Part shown: piece by piece, positions 41,310 to 52,305 of the stretch | How the letters are laid out: each line of letters opens with the position of its first letter | How positions within the stretch are numbered: position 1 is the stretch's first letter | DNA from: Phaeosaccion multiseriatum | Taxonomy: Eukaryota > Ochrophyta, other classes | Assembly: GCA_965112735.1 (NCBI GenBank) | Contig: OZ218954.1 | Location: 3,410,001-3,474,000 of the forward strand | Direction of reading: 5' to 3' | DNA: 64,000 nucleotides | Notes under the pieces: model-generated | The model's input: only the letters and a program-made list of their open reading frames with translations | Told to the model about the DNA's origin: nothing | Database searches by the model: none | Position numbers and translations under genes: made by a program

Positions 41310-44115
41310 GCTACTCTTTGCTATCTCCACCTTGCACATCGCCAAGTCGTGAGCAACTCCCCAGTACTTGCCGCCCTCCAACTCGCTCATGTAGATGGAC
41401 AGCAGGTCTGTGTGTGTTGGCAAAAGGGAGGGAGGGAGGGAGAGACAGGGGGAGAGAGAGAGGGGGAAGGAGGGAGGGAGGGAGTGAGAGAGGGGGAGGG
41501 AAGGAGATGGAGGGAGGAAGAGAGGAAGGGACAAAGGGAAGGAGAGAGAGCGGAACGGGGGAAGGGGGGACGGGGATGAGGGGGTGAGGGGGGAAGGGGA
41601 CGCCACCGGACGAGAGAGAGAACGAGCGAAAGAGAATGAGAGAGACGGGGGACCCCATTGTCTTTCCTCGGGAACAGGGGTGCCAGTGACAACCCAACTG
41701 ACACTCCAACTGAAGCCTAAAGCTCACCTTCGACAGTGAGGGTCTCCTCCCCCTTCTCCTCCATGATTCGCACAGCGCTGCGATACTCGCTGCCCCGTCC
41801 CAGTCGGCCGTTGATGACCATAAGCCAGCGTTCCACACCGGCCAAGTCCATCACTGCTGTATCACCAACTGCTGGTGCTGCTGCGAACATGGCGTGGATT
41901 TGAGCAATGCCTCTCTTCAAGGCCTCAGTTGGGAGGCCTGTGACTTGGTCGACATACAACGGCCGAAGCTGTGGGACGATGAGGGTGGAAGGACTGCTGC
42001 AGCTGCCATCCACTGCCACCTCCCTGCTGCTGCCACCGCTACCGTTGTCGCTCTGCTGTCGCTGCTGCTGTTTTCGGAGGCCTCCGCCGCTGCTGTAGGC
42101 CTCTCTGTTAACGTCCGCGAGGCAGCCGAAGGCGTGCTTCTTGGCTTTGGAGGTGATGGCAACCTTATTGGACGGGTGAGAGGGGGAGGGGGGGAGGTGT
42201 TGCGCATGTATGTGTATCCTTTCCTCCCCCCCCCGCTACCTACATACCTACGTACCTATGTACCTGTCTTCCTTCTCCGCCTTTTTACCTACCTCCCTTT
42301 TTACCTACCTACCTACTTAGCTACCTACATCCTTCTTATTTACCTACCTACCTACCTACCTACCTACCTACCTACCTACCTACCTACCTACCTACCCACC
42401 CTGACCTACCTGGGGAAACTTGTCTTCCTTGAAAGTAGGAAGCACCTCTCCCTCCTGCAACAGGCGATGCACGGCAGTGTCGCCATACCCATTAAAGTCT
42501 CCACACACAACGATGGCAGTGGATGGCGGAGGATGGTCGCCGGCGTTGGCTTTTCCTTTTCCTTTGTCGCTGGACTTGGCTCCTCCTCCTCCTTTTGACT
42601 TGCCCTTTTCGTTTCACATGTGATCCGAGGTTATGAATGTTACAGAAACGGCGGCGGGTGGGTGGGAGGAAGGGAGGGAGTGGAGATGAGATGGAACGTG
42701 TGGATGAGGATCCAGGACCAGGAGGGCAGGAAGCAAAGGTAAAGCAAAAAAAGGAAGAGGGTGCGAGCAAAGTCGAGTGCACTGACAGACACAGAGAGAA
42801 GGACGCAGCCAGAGCGAGATGGATAGAGAGATGCAGAGAATGAGAGACAGAGAGGAAGGGAGGGAGGGAAGGAAGGAAGGAGGCAAGGGGACGAGGGGCG
42901 CTCCTCACCTTCTTGGCCACACTCTTCTCCTTGTTCTTCCTATTAACGTCCTTCTTCACTTGCTCCAGCCCTTCGAACACCTGCCTCATGCGCCGCTCGG
43001 GGGAAGGTCCTCCGGTCTGTGCGCGCGCGCGTGTGTGTGTGCGTGTGCGCACGGAGAGAGGTTGGCGAGAGGCGGTTCGGGGGTGTGGGTGGGTGGGTGG
43101 GGGGGGGGGGGGGGTCAGGGTTCGGGCAGTAGGAGTAGGAGCAGCGACAGCAGCCGTTGGTGATACAGCAGCCGCAACAGCAGTACAAAAAAGGCTCTTG
43201 AGCGAGGTGGAGGGCTGAAACTACTCACCAGGTGGCAGTTGAGAACGTAAACCAGCTTGTCTTCTTCTTGTTCATCTCCTTCTATTCCTGTGGTATCACC
43301 AACTGCTGCTTCTGCTGCTGATGCTGCGGTTTCTCCTTCTGCTGCGGATGGTCTTGTCACATGCAACGCCCCTATCTCTGTGTCTATCTCTGTCCCTGTC
43401 TCTGTTCTGCTGGGCTGTATCCAGCGGAGGCCGGTGAGGAGGGTCCTGTCTTTGTGAGCCTCCATGTCCAAAGCAAACTTGTCCTTACGCCAGAATGTCG
43501 CAGAACGGAATCGAAACTTGTTATGCAGCAGGGAGTCGTAGCTGGGGGGAGGGGACAGACAGACAGACAGACAGACAGACAGGCAGACAGACAGAGAGAC
43601 GGATAGACAGAGAGACAGCCAGACAGACAGACAAATAGACAGAGAGAGAGGCGCACACACACACACACACACACACACGGACAGACAGATAAACAGACAA
43701 GCAGACAGACAGACGACAGAGACACACACAGACAGAAGGGAAGGGAAGGGAAGGGAAAACAGGGTGAGAGCCATTGAATTGAATGAGAGTAGTGGTAGCC
43801 CAGTGAGACCTCTACACCTTCTGCATTGGACATTGATCTCTCCACAGCATCCAACCCTCTCGTCTGGTCCTTCGCTGTTCTGAATAGTGAGGAGGAGCGC
43901 TCAGAAAGGGTACAGAAGGCACTTGATGGGGTGTTCCCTCCCCCCTCCTTCCCTCCACACCCTCCTCCCTCCCTTTTCTCCTCCCTCCCTCCCTGCCTCC
44001 CCTCCCTCCTCCCCCCCCCTGCCTCCCTCGGAAGACGCTCTTACCCTGCTTCCTTCAAGAAGGAGAAGTCTTCTTCGAAGGTCTCAGCGCTTGCCTCCTG
44101 CTCCCCCGCGCACGT

Positions 44116-44210
<95 letters not shown>

Positions 44211-45456
44211 CATGATCACGTCAGACGAAAGGAGGGAAGGTTCTCCAGGTCAAGTGAAAGCGAAAGGGGTGCGAAACTGGAGGCCGACCGACGCACCTGA
44301 ACACAGAGGATGTCGGGGGAAGCCCCCAGCATGACCTCCTTTAGCAACCCGCGGCGGTAGGGCCAGGCACGGTGCTCCATCGGCACTGTGGACTGGGGAG
44401 GTCGGAGGGGTAGGTGAGAAGGGTGGGTGGGTGGTGGGAGGGAGGGGGAGGCGAGAGAGGGAGGGAGAGAGGGAGGAGGAGAGGGAAAGAGGTAGAGAGA
44501 GAGAGGGAAGGAGCGAGAGAGAGAGAGGGAGGGAGGGAGGGAGGGAGGGAAGGCGGGAGGGAAGGAGGGAGGCATGGAGATGGGGAGGGATGTGACATGA
44601 CACAATGACACAGAGAGACGACGGAAGGAGGAGGACCGGAGCATGGACGAGTGAAGAGCAGAGGTTTAGATTGGGTAGAAGCTCGAAGAGTGAAGGGCGA
44701 CCCCTTATCGTGGACAGGAGGAATGAACATACTTGCACTTGCGCCACATACCAACCTGGTATGTTTTGTAGATCCACCATCCGTCGCTGCCATTGGGAAG
44801 CAGCACTGGTGGTAGCAGTAAGAAGAGCACAGAGTCACAGAACATCCAGTCAGACGGAAGAGAGGGTGTAGCTCCGAGAGAAGGAAAAGAAGCTGGTACT
44901 CCTTACACGCCTCTCCTCGAAAGAGTCCTCAGTCTCGCAGCCCCCCCTTTGTCTCTCCCTCCCCCCCTCCTCCCCCCCCTCCCTCCCTCCCTACCTCCCC
45001 CCCCCTCCCTCTCTCCCTCCCTCCTCCCTCACCATTATAGCTCAGCACGCTGAATCCCACACTGCCCATCTGAGGCATTGGTTCGGTGTTGGGCAGGATG
45101 TGGATTGGCGGGTCCGTGTGTGCACATCGCGCTGTACTTGACGATGATGAGGGCATTTTCGCATTCCTGCTAGTGCCTGTGCTGCTACTGCTGCTGCCGC
45201 CGGCCTTTGACAGCACGGAGTACTTCCTGGTGCTATGAAGCACCACGCCTGGCATCCTGCTTCCCATCCCTGGCGCTGCAAGGAATGCACTGACAGCGCG
45301 TCCTCTTGTATCTTTCCCTTGAGAGCAGACCAAAGCGGGAAAGGAACAGGGCAGGCAAAAGAGTTGAAGCAAGGAGAGTGCGGATGCCAAAGTATTCCTC
45401 CCTATGGGCATCATCCGACAAACGGAGATATTCCCGACCGATCCGAGATGACTCAT
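40971..45456 (-). CDS. CCR4/nocturnin-like endonuclease-exonuclease-phosphatase (EEP) protein with EF-hand-like segment, 10 exons
   Basis: Metal-dependent EEP hydrolase, related to CCR4-type deadenylases and the plant calcium-binding EEP proteins. Exons 45456-45033, 44805-44756, 44392-44297, 44097-44045, 43921-43856, 43541-43229, 43016-42909, 42604-42410, 42163-41728 and 41407-40971 total 2178 nt, 725 aa, all in frame. Motifs in order: [39 protein letters not shown] (catalytic Glu), [49 protein letters not shown] (catalytic GDFN), and [19 protein letters not shown] (catalytic SDH). The nuclease core therefore looks complete. Exon 9 inserts [12 protein letters not shown] ... [19 protein letters not shown], which resembles the EF-hand-type region of the plant homologues. 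Exons 6 and 9 carry the GTTGGTGATACA motif or a variant (VGDT). The exact RNA or nucleotide substrate cannot be told. The gene is divergent from the PPR-SMR gene, 383 bp away. Confidence 0.85.
41160..41330 (-). repeat. (TAC)n/(GTA)n coding run (polyserine) in EEP exon 10
   Basis: About 40 AGT/AGC codons on the - strand encode a serine run between VEIAKSS and [11 protein letters not shown], interrupted by Gly/Asn. Confidence 0.9.
42230..42400. repeat. (CTAC)n tract in EEP intron 8
   Basis: CTAC/CTTC tetranucleotide units fill the intron between exons 8 and 9. Confidence 0.9.
43555..43755. repeat. (CAGA)n and (CA)n tract in EEP intron 5
   Basis: Mostly ACAG/ACAGACAG units, a CA block at 43655-43678 and GGGAA units at 43738-43755, all inside the intron that precedes the GYDSLL exon. 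Confidence 0.9.
44117..44210. repeat. (CA)n microsatellite, about 46 units, in EEP intron 3
   Basis: The longest pure dinucleotide run in the window. On the coding strand it is (GT)n and lies just before the acceptor of the [11 protein letters not shown] exon. Confidence 0.95.
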
Positions 45457-45839
45457 GCTTCTTCGCGTGTTGGACCTCCGTGCGACTCACAGGGGCAACT
45501 TTGCTTCGTGTATGACATATTTCCAATAATTGCAACCACAGCAACACCAGCAGCAGCAGCAGCAGTGGCAGAAGAAGAAGAAGAAGAAGAAGAAGAAGAA
45601 GAAGAAGAAGCAGTAGCAGTAGCAGAGGCAGAAGAAGAAGTGTGGCAGTTAAGAGCAAGTGGAGGAAGGAGGAGCCGAAACCCCCCCCCCCAGCCCTTTG
45701 GTGGGACTGGAGTGAAGATGAAGAGAGCGAGTGTAGGGGTTGTGGGGTGCAACGTTGAGTACAATGTGGTGGGATTCAGTGGCAGTCAATGACATGGGCG
45801 AACCTCCCGACTTCGAAGGAGGACTCTGACTGAGAAGCA

Positions 45840-47810
45840 ATGTTCTCGTCCTCTTACGGCAAGTCGATGCTGATGTGCTCAGCGGGACGGGCAGCTCGGA
45901 GCTGCAGAAGAATCATTGGCCAGACCGTGGCAGGAGACCCCCCCTTGCCCCCAACGCTATTTCTACGCAATCTGTGGAGTAGTGTGGGAGGGGGGGCTAA
46001 TACAGCCCTCCGGTCCGTGAGCAGTAGCATCAGCAGCAGTAGCAACCACAGAAGCAACGACAACAGTAGAACCACCAGCACCAACACCAGTACCAGCAGT
46101 AGCAACAACGACAGGAGCAATAGCAATAGAAGCAACAATAACGGTAGCAGTAGCGAGGAGAGCAGGACACATCACAAGGGGGATGCTGTCGGTGGTGGTG
46201 GTGGCAGAAACAGCAGCAGCAGTGGCGGGAAGAGGAGCAGCAGCGAGGAAAGCAGTAGACCCACGCCGAAAGGGGAACTTTTCCGTGGTGGGGTGACGAT
46301 GAGAAGGAGTGGGAGAAGCCCAGTGCGGAGTGACGTGAGCTCGGGTGATCGGAACAGCCGTAGCGAGACAGATAGACGGAGGCGAAGGAGCGACCATCCA
46401 ATGGAGCGTCCGGGTTTCCGCGGCAGCAGCGAAGATGCGAGCAGGGTCGACAGCGGAGGCGAAGGTAGCGGCGGTAATAGTAAGAGTAGAAGGAGGGCTA
46501 GGAGGGCCGATGTGGGCAGTAGGGGAGAGAGGAGCGATGGTGTCACCCTCGGAGAGAGAAGCAACATAGGAAACAGCAGGAGCAGCAGTAGAAGTAGCGG
46601 CACGAGCAGCAGCAGGAGCAGCAGCAGTGGTGGGAACAGCAGTGGGGATGAGAATTGCGAGATGAGGAGAAGTGGACGAATGTATATAAACAGAAACAGC
46701 AGCAGCAGCAGCAGCATCGTGGGGAGTGGTATCGCGAAAAGTACGAACACAAAGGGCGGTGGAGTCTCCGCCTTGATGGGTACCGTCCCGATAGATACTC
46801 CCCCACCACTTCTCGTGCCTCGGCCTTTTGGCAGCCCGAACCCTTCCCCGAGCCCAAGCTATCGCAGGGATGTTTACGGCAGAGGCAGGGGCCGAGGAAG
46901 GGGGGGCTCGAGCACCGTTCGGAGTGGAGACTCAAGCTGGAGCGTTCACAGGCGCGCGTTGGACAAGAAGAGGAAGATCAAAGAGGCACGTGAGGCGAAG
47001 AGGTGGGGCGTGGCGCACTTGTTTCGGATTACGGACATGGGCAAGCGTGGCGACTGGCAAGGAATTGCCAAGGCATTGATGCACACGAGCCCTTTCAAGC
47101 ACTTGCAAGTGAATGCGTTCCACTTTAGTGCGGCCATTTCGGCATTTAGTAGAGTGGGGCGGTGGAGGGGTGCACTGGCACTCTTGGAGGAGATGAAACA
47201 ACGCGGCCTCAATCCCAACGCGGTGGTGTATGCAGCTGCCATCGATGCCTGTGCAAAGGGTTCCCAGCCGGAGAAGGCGGTGGAGCTGCTCGCAGAGATG
47301 AAGAGTAAAGGGGTCAAACCCAACGTCGTAGTGTACTCCGCCGCCATGAACGCCACGGCCCGCACGGGACGGCTGCAGGGGGCTGTTGACTTACTGCAGG
47401 AGATGGAGGAGAACGGCGTTGAGGCGAATGGAGCGTGCTACGCCGTCCTTATCGACGCGTTGCAGCAAGACGAGCGGGAAGAGGACGCCGACCTGCTCTA
47501 TGCACAGGCCGTCTCTCGAGGCATCTTTGACCATTGGAAGAAGGGCTCCGGGAGGAAGGAGAATGGCGAGCAGGTGATGGACCTACATCTTTATACGGCT
47601 GGCATGAGCAAGGCAGCCATCAGACACGTCATCTTTACCGAGAAGAGGAAAGGAAGAGTGCTAGTGATTGTAGGGCGAGGCTCTGGGAGCCGCAACGGCA
47701 AGAGTGTGCTCATGCCTGTGATGCGGGCTTACCTGGGGGATGTGCTCGGGATCAAGGTGACCATCCCCAAACGGGGCGGGGGTGGCGCCCTCGTGATGGC
47801 TTTGGATTAA
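45840..47810 (+). CDS. PPR-SMR protein, probably organelle-targeted
   Basis: A 656-aa single-exon RNA-binding protein combining PPR motifs with a C-terminal SMR domain; plant PPR-SMR proteins act in plastid and mitochondrial gene expression. The ATG at 45840 is followed by a Ser/Arg/Ala-rich start (GRAARSCRRIIGQTV), compatible with an organelle presequence. Residues about 50-370 are Ser/Asn/Arg/Gly low complexity (SSSNNDRSNSNRSNNNGSS). PPR motifs run from about residue 390: NAFHFSAAISAFSRVGRWRG ... GLNPN, AVVYAAAIDACAKGSQPEKA ... GVKPN, VVVYSAAMNATARTGRLQGA ... GVEAN, ACYAVLIDALQQDERE. The SMR domain shows VMDLHLYTAGMSKAAIRHVI (DLH motif) and VLVIVGRGSGSRNGKSVLMP (GRG-type loop), ending at residue 656. 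SMR domains in this group can be nucleases or binding modules; which applies here cannot be told. Confidence 0.88.
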   Translation: MFSSSYGKSMLMCSAGRAARSCRRIIGQTVAGDPPLPPTLFLRNLWSSVGGGANTALRSVSSSISSSSNHRSNDNSRTTSTNTSTSSSNNDRSNSNRSNNNGSSSEESRTHHKGDAVGGGGGRNSSSSGGKRSSSEESSRPTPKGELFRGGVTMRRSGRSPVRSDVSSGDRNSRSETDRRRRRSDHPMERPGFRGSSEDASRVDSGGEGSGGNSKSRRRARRADVGSRGERSDGVTLGERSNIGNSRSSSRSSGTSSSRSSSSGGNSSGDENCEMRRSGRMYINRNSSSSSSIVGSGIAKSTNTKGGGVSALMGTVPIDTPPPLLVPRPFGSPNPSPSPSYRRDVYGRGRGRGRGGSSTVRSGDSSWSVHRRALDKKRKIKEAREAKRWGVAHLFRITDMGKRGDWQGIAKALMHTSPFKHLQVNAFHFSAAISAFSRVGRWRGALALLEEMKQRGLNPNAVVYAAAIDACAKGSQPEKAVELLAEMKSKGVKPNVVVYSAAMNATARTGRLQGAVDLLQEMEENGVEANGACYAVLIDALQQDEREEDADLLYAQAVSRGIFDHWKKGSGRKENGEQVMDLHLYTAGMSKAAIRHVIFTEKRKGRVLVIVGRGSGSRNGKSVLMPVMRAYLGDVLGIKVTIPKRGGGGALVMALD

Positions 47811-48595
47811 TTAGTAATTTTAATTTAATTTTACATGGAAATTAAGTCTTTTGATGTACTCGTGCATGTATATAAAGGGATGATGGTGAATAATAATAAT
47901 ACGCAAAGTGTTGCTTTCCTTTGCAAAAAAGTGAGACCTCTTGAGGTTGGCCATTTTGGGGGGAACAACGGTACACAAAAACTGAAACTGCCTTTTTACC
48001 TTGCCAAGGCACCTTTGCTGCTTGAAGGTTTAAATGCAATATTAGGGCAGCAAGAGCGGCAAGAGCGGCAAGAGCGTCCTCATGCCATGCCCCCCTTTCT
48101 TACATGGTACTTGCTGACCGCACCTCAATAGTTGGGCAACAGGCAGAGCAGCGTGTGGGCGTGCGTGCGCGTTGGCGCCCACAGCAAGTCCTCGTATGCT
48201 CACGTCGCGCTTCCCCCTGTGGCGAAAAGTGCTACACACTAGCGGCATGAGCCTCCTCCTGGCTGGCGCTGGCTGCCGGCACGACACGTTGAAAGAAGGG
48301 CCTCCCCTCCCCAACTTTTCCCATCAATCACTCAATCAATCAATCTGTGAGAGTTGTGAATTCGACCTAGCGTTAGCTCTGTTTCGATTTAGCGCGGCTG
48401 ATTTAGCGCCGGCTCGCTATACCACATGTAGACACGATCCTCCCAGTCGCTCGTCTGGTTTCACTCCCTCCACCAAGCTTTTCTACCAAGTCTCTCGAGC
48501 AACTGCCGGCACTGTGTGTACCTGCGTGGAAGCTTGCCGTGTGTGAAGAGCAACTTGATCCTGCTGCGACATCTCCTTGTTGCGACGACTCTCCA
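47811..48595. other. Intergenic region between the PPR-SMR and MYB genes
   Basis: No gene is supported. A/T-rich sequence with TTTAATTTAATT and AATAATAATA just after the PPR-SMR stop (47811-47905) probably includes its polyadenylation signals. A short GGCAAGAGC repeat lies at 48050-48075. The rest should contain the MYB promoter. Confidence 0.6.
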
Positions 48596-50782
48596 ATGTC
48601 GAGGCCTGTAGAAAATGGGAGCGGACGATATGACAAGCTCGATGTGGCCAGAAGGGCTGCTGAGGGGGCCTCGGCCAAGATTGCTGAGGCTGCGCAGGCT
48701 TACAAGGACAAGGGCGGCGGCGGCAAGAAAGGAGGAGCTCCCGCCAAGAAGGGCGGAGGAAAAGGCGTCGAGAAGGCTCGCAAGAAGAAGGGGAGGTGGA
48801 CCATCTCGGAAGACAATGCTCTGCGCGCCATGGTGCAGAAGCAGCTGCGACCGGACGACAAGCAAGTCCAGTGGATGCCACTGGGCAAGCGCACCGCCGC
48901 GGAGTGCAAGCAACGCTGGAGCGCGGTCCTCTCGAAAGGCCTGAAGAAGGGACCGTGGACCATGCAAGAGGACAAAAAGATCCGCTCTTGGTGAGTGCCT
49001 ACCTGCCTGCCGTGGTTGTGTGTGTGTGTGTGCTTGCTTGCAGGTTGTAGGCCGTTGTGCGCTGGGCTCTGGCATGGCTTTTTGAGCCTTTTTTTATTTT
49101 CTCCCCCGGCGAGCGCGCACATGCCTAGGCCCCTTCACTCTGTGTCGTTGCTTGTCGCCGGACACAAGCCGTCTCTAGCCCGCCCGCCTGCTGAGTGCAT
49201 TGCTCTCTCAAACGCCGTTCTTGTTGACACGAGACACTGCTTCCCGGGTGCTAGCTGAGACACACAGACATTAATTCACAACTACTCGACTCAACGCCTC
49301 CCCGGCCCTGTCGTGCCACCCCCCCCCGCTTTTAATTGATCTGCTGGCCTTGCAGCAAGGCGAGCGGAACAAGCGATTGGACCGAGATCTCCAAGGCCAT
49401 CGAGGAGACAAGGACGCCCAAGCAGTGCCGTGAGAGGTGGGAGAACCATCTCGACCCCTCCCTGAAGCACGGGGCGTGGACGTTGGAGGAAGACAAGGTG
49501 TGTATGTTTATGTATGTGTGTGTGTGTGTGTGTGTGTGCGTATGTGTGTGTGTGTGTGTGTGACTGCGGTGGGTTGTGGGCAAGTTGTTTGCGCACGCTC
49601 TGAGTTGCTCCTCTCCTTCTTCGCCCTCGTCCCGCTTCTCGCTCGGATGCTGATGCTCTCCGTCTCCTCCTCTCGCCATCTCCCCCCCCCTCTCCACCCT
49701 CTTCTCCTCTCCCTTTCCTTCTCCTATCTCTCTCGCACCACTCCTTCCCATCCCCCCATCCCTCCACCCCGTCCCAACAAACCAGCTCCTCGACGAAGCG
49801 CACATATCCAACGAGGGCTCCTGGACCAAGATCAGGGTACGCTTCCCGAACCGAAGCGAGAACGGACTCAAGAACCGCTACAACAGCGCCGGACACAAGA
49901 CCGCCAGACAGACCATTCGCCTGCAGTTTCTTCAGGATGGCGAGCACGACCTCAGTGACGGCAACTCCAGCGACGATGGGAGTGATAACATCCACCAGGG
50001 CCAACAGGACGTCGTCGACGGCGACGTACCACATCGCCATTCTCGTCAGCACCTTCAGCGCCATGCGACGCGTCCACGCCCGACTCACAGTCGCGGTGGC
50101 AGCAGCAGCAGCAGCAGCGAGGACAGGAGTAGTGCAGGAAGTCCCTCTCCTTCTCGGTCTTCTCCTCAGCTCCAGCACCAGCAGCACCACCACCAAGGCC
50201 CCGGCTCCGGCTCCGGTGGCCACGGCTCCAGCCCTCATGCCCCTTCGGCGGGCGGGGGGGTGGCGTCCATGGTCAGTTACACCGTGCCCCACGGAATGCC
50301 CTCTGAACCCTTGGGGGGGGGTTCCTTGGCCTACTCTGGGTCGTCGTCGAGCTCTTCGCTCTCCTTGCTGGCTCGCTCTTCTGGTGTGACTTATCCTCCT
50401 GCTCAATATGACTATGGCCGGCAGCATGACGACAGGACCGACGCCTCTGCTGCGTATCATCAACATCGTCAGCATGAGGATGGAGATGGAGATGGAGATC
50501 GAGATGAAGATGGAGATGACAACATGGGGGAGGCGAGCGACGACGATCGGTCCATGACCACGGCCGCAGAGCACCAACAGCCGCAGCAGTTGGTGATACA
50601 GAAATACGACATGGGCGGTGATGGTGCCGCCAGGTTGCGCCCACCCCCGGAGGTGCAGGAGCTCTGGGGAGACCCGCCTACGGGCCGTCCCCACCTGGAG
50701 AATCCACTTCGCCCTGTTCGGCACTCCTTGCCGGCCGCGTCGGACTTCGAGCAGCAACAGCAGCAAGGCGACTCCGTCTCTC

Positions 50783-50813
<31 letters not shown>

Positions 50814-51642
50814 GTCGAGCCGTTCGGCTGGTCAGGGTCAGGGTCAGGGTCAGGGTCAGAGTCGCGGAGGTAACCGTGGGCACCACCACAACCGAGGCCA
50901 GAGCTTCGATCTTGGAACCTCCTCCTCGCCTCTCTCCGGAGAGGCCAATTCCCCACTCACCGGAGCGGATTTTGGCGTCCTGTGGACAATGGCGGGAAGC
51001 CCCGTAGCTGAATCTTCGCATGGGCCAGGGCCAGGGCAGCATCATCCCATCCTCGGTTCCATTCGATCTACCTCCCTTCTGGCAAGGCCCGAGACGGGTA
51101 CCGAGTCAGGGCCCTCGACAACGCCGCCTCCGCCTCCTCCGCCGCCTCCTCCTTCCCCCGCTACTTCGAGCAATAGACGATCGGTGGCGTCGCTCTGGGG
51201 GGAAGGGGAAGACGAAGACGGCCAGCCGCAAGTTCCTGACCACGCCCATGCCCACGCCCATACCCACGCTCACAACGGTCACGGGGGTGGGATGATGGGC
51301 CTTGGGGAGGCTCAAAACGGCAAATCGGAGCAGGGATCAGCGGGCCAGGAGACTCCCACCTTGCTGCCTGAAAAGGACCAGGACCAAGCTCGTCTTGCCC
51401 CGGGGGGGCAGGGAGGAGGAGGAGGAGGAGGAGGAGGAGGAGGAGGAGGAGGTGTGTCGCCGCATCGGGATGAGCATCAGCCTCAGCATCAGGTTCAGGC
51501 CCAGGCTCTGGCATCTCCTCCTCAGCAGGAAGGGGGCGAGCCGGGCTCTGGTGGCGGCGGCGACGCTCCTCTTCAGCGACTCCCTCGCACCATGCTTCTC
51601 AAGCTTCGCAATAGCGAAACGCAAGCAGTGGCTCAGCGATGA
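48596..51642 (+). CDS. Three-repeat MYB (R1R2R3-type) transcription factor, 3 exons
   Basis: DNA-binding nuclear protein of the 3R-MYB type. Exons 48596-48990, 49356-49497 and 49786-51642. The ATG at 48596 is used because the frame upstream has no ATG. A Lys/Gly/Ala-rich N-terminus (GGGGKKGGAPAKKGGGKG) is followed by repeat 1 (GRWTISEDNALRAMV ... WMPLGKRTAAECKQRWSAVL), repeat 2 (KKGPWTMQEDKKIRSW, split by intron 1, then SDWTEISKAIEETRTPKQCRERWENHL) and repeat 3 (KHGAWTLEEDK, split by intron 2, then SWTKIRVRFPNRSENGLKNRYNS). Repeats 2 and 3 show the spaced Trp pattern and the recognition-helix residues of MYB proteins. The C-terminal ~550 residues are disordered (Gln, His, Ser, Gly, Pro runs) and include one GTTGGTGATACA (LVI) at 50589. 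Family members often regulate cell-cycle genes; this is inference here. The 3' end is duplicated at 54272 onward. Confidence 0.9.
49502..49561. repeat. (GT)n microsatellite in MYB intron 2
   Basis: A GT-rich run starting at the intron donor GTGTGTATG, interrupted by TATG and CGTATG words. Confidence 0.85.
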
Positions 51643-52305
51643 TTGGGTTGACGGAACGAAGCTGCCAGCCCAACCAGTCGCTTGGAGATGTATAAAGGGA
51701 TGTATGTCATCAATCTACCCGAGAGGGTGATCGGTCTTCCTATAAAGGGGGTCGAATCCATGGGATGAGTGATTGATCGTTCGTATAAAGGGGTGTCAAC
51801 AACACCGAAACTGCGCTAGCTAGAGACTTAGGGGGGGGGGGGGGGGCAGAGAAGAGGCATAGTAGGGAGTAGTTGAACAGTTCTGAGACACGTAAGATAT
51901 TTATACAGTAGTGTAAGCAACTTTCTAGGAGCAAGCAGAACAAATTATAAGCAACAATAGACAGGAAGAGTATACTCATCACGAGCAAACCATTCTCTGC
52001 ACGATGCTCTCTCTCGTTGGGCCCTGCCAACTCCCTCGCTACTAAACACTCTTCTCTCCTCCTCTCGCGAAGCTCCCTTCTCTTTTTCCCCAGGGGGGAG
52101 TTTTGTGTATCCACCGGGGGTGCGCACCTTACTGTCTCTCAGGCTTCGGCCGGACGCACTGCCTCTGTTTCCTTGGTGCTTAGCTTGGGGCCTCGTATGG
52201 CCCATCGCTGACCTCTCTCGACGTCTTCTCCCTCGGGCTTGGGGACGAAGACTGGCTGGTGAAGTTTCCCAAAGGAACGGGGGCGATATCGGGAGGTCCG
52301 CGATC
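51643..52305. other. MYB 3' flank and ankyrin gene 5' flank
   Basis: No further gene is supported. CCTATAAAGGGG occurs at 51739 and a TATAAAGGG word at 51692 and 51784. A G run lies at 51831-51846. The parts 51643-51760 and about 52100-52160 reappear at 54440-54645. Confidence 0.6.

Larger units (their letters stand above)
3721..50600. repeat. Dispersed 12-mer GTTGGTGATACA, usually inside (GCA)n codon runs
   Basis: Exact copies on + at 3721, 3841, 4847, 7867, 9508, 10457, 10664, 10736, 16126, 43156 and 50589; on - (TGTATCACCAAC) at 3985, 14677 and 41858. One-mismatch copies lie at 9493, 14698 and 43292. A GTTGGTGGTACA variant lies at 9783 (-), 11333, 12256 and 12283. Thirteen of the 14 exact copies are in predicted exons of four unrelated genes (GH95, PH/Sec6-like, EEP, MYB); 43156 is in an intron. 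They are read as VGDT, LVI or VSPT depending on orientation and frame; the frame that contains TGA is never used. About 0.008 exact copies would be expected by chance in 64 kb on both strands. Confidence 0.9.
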
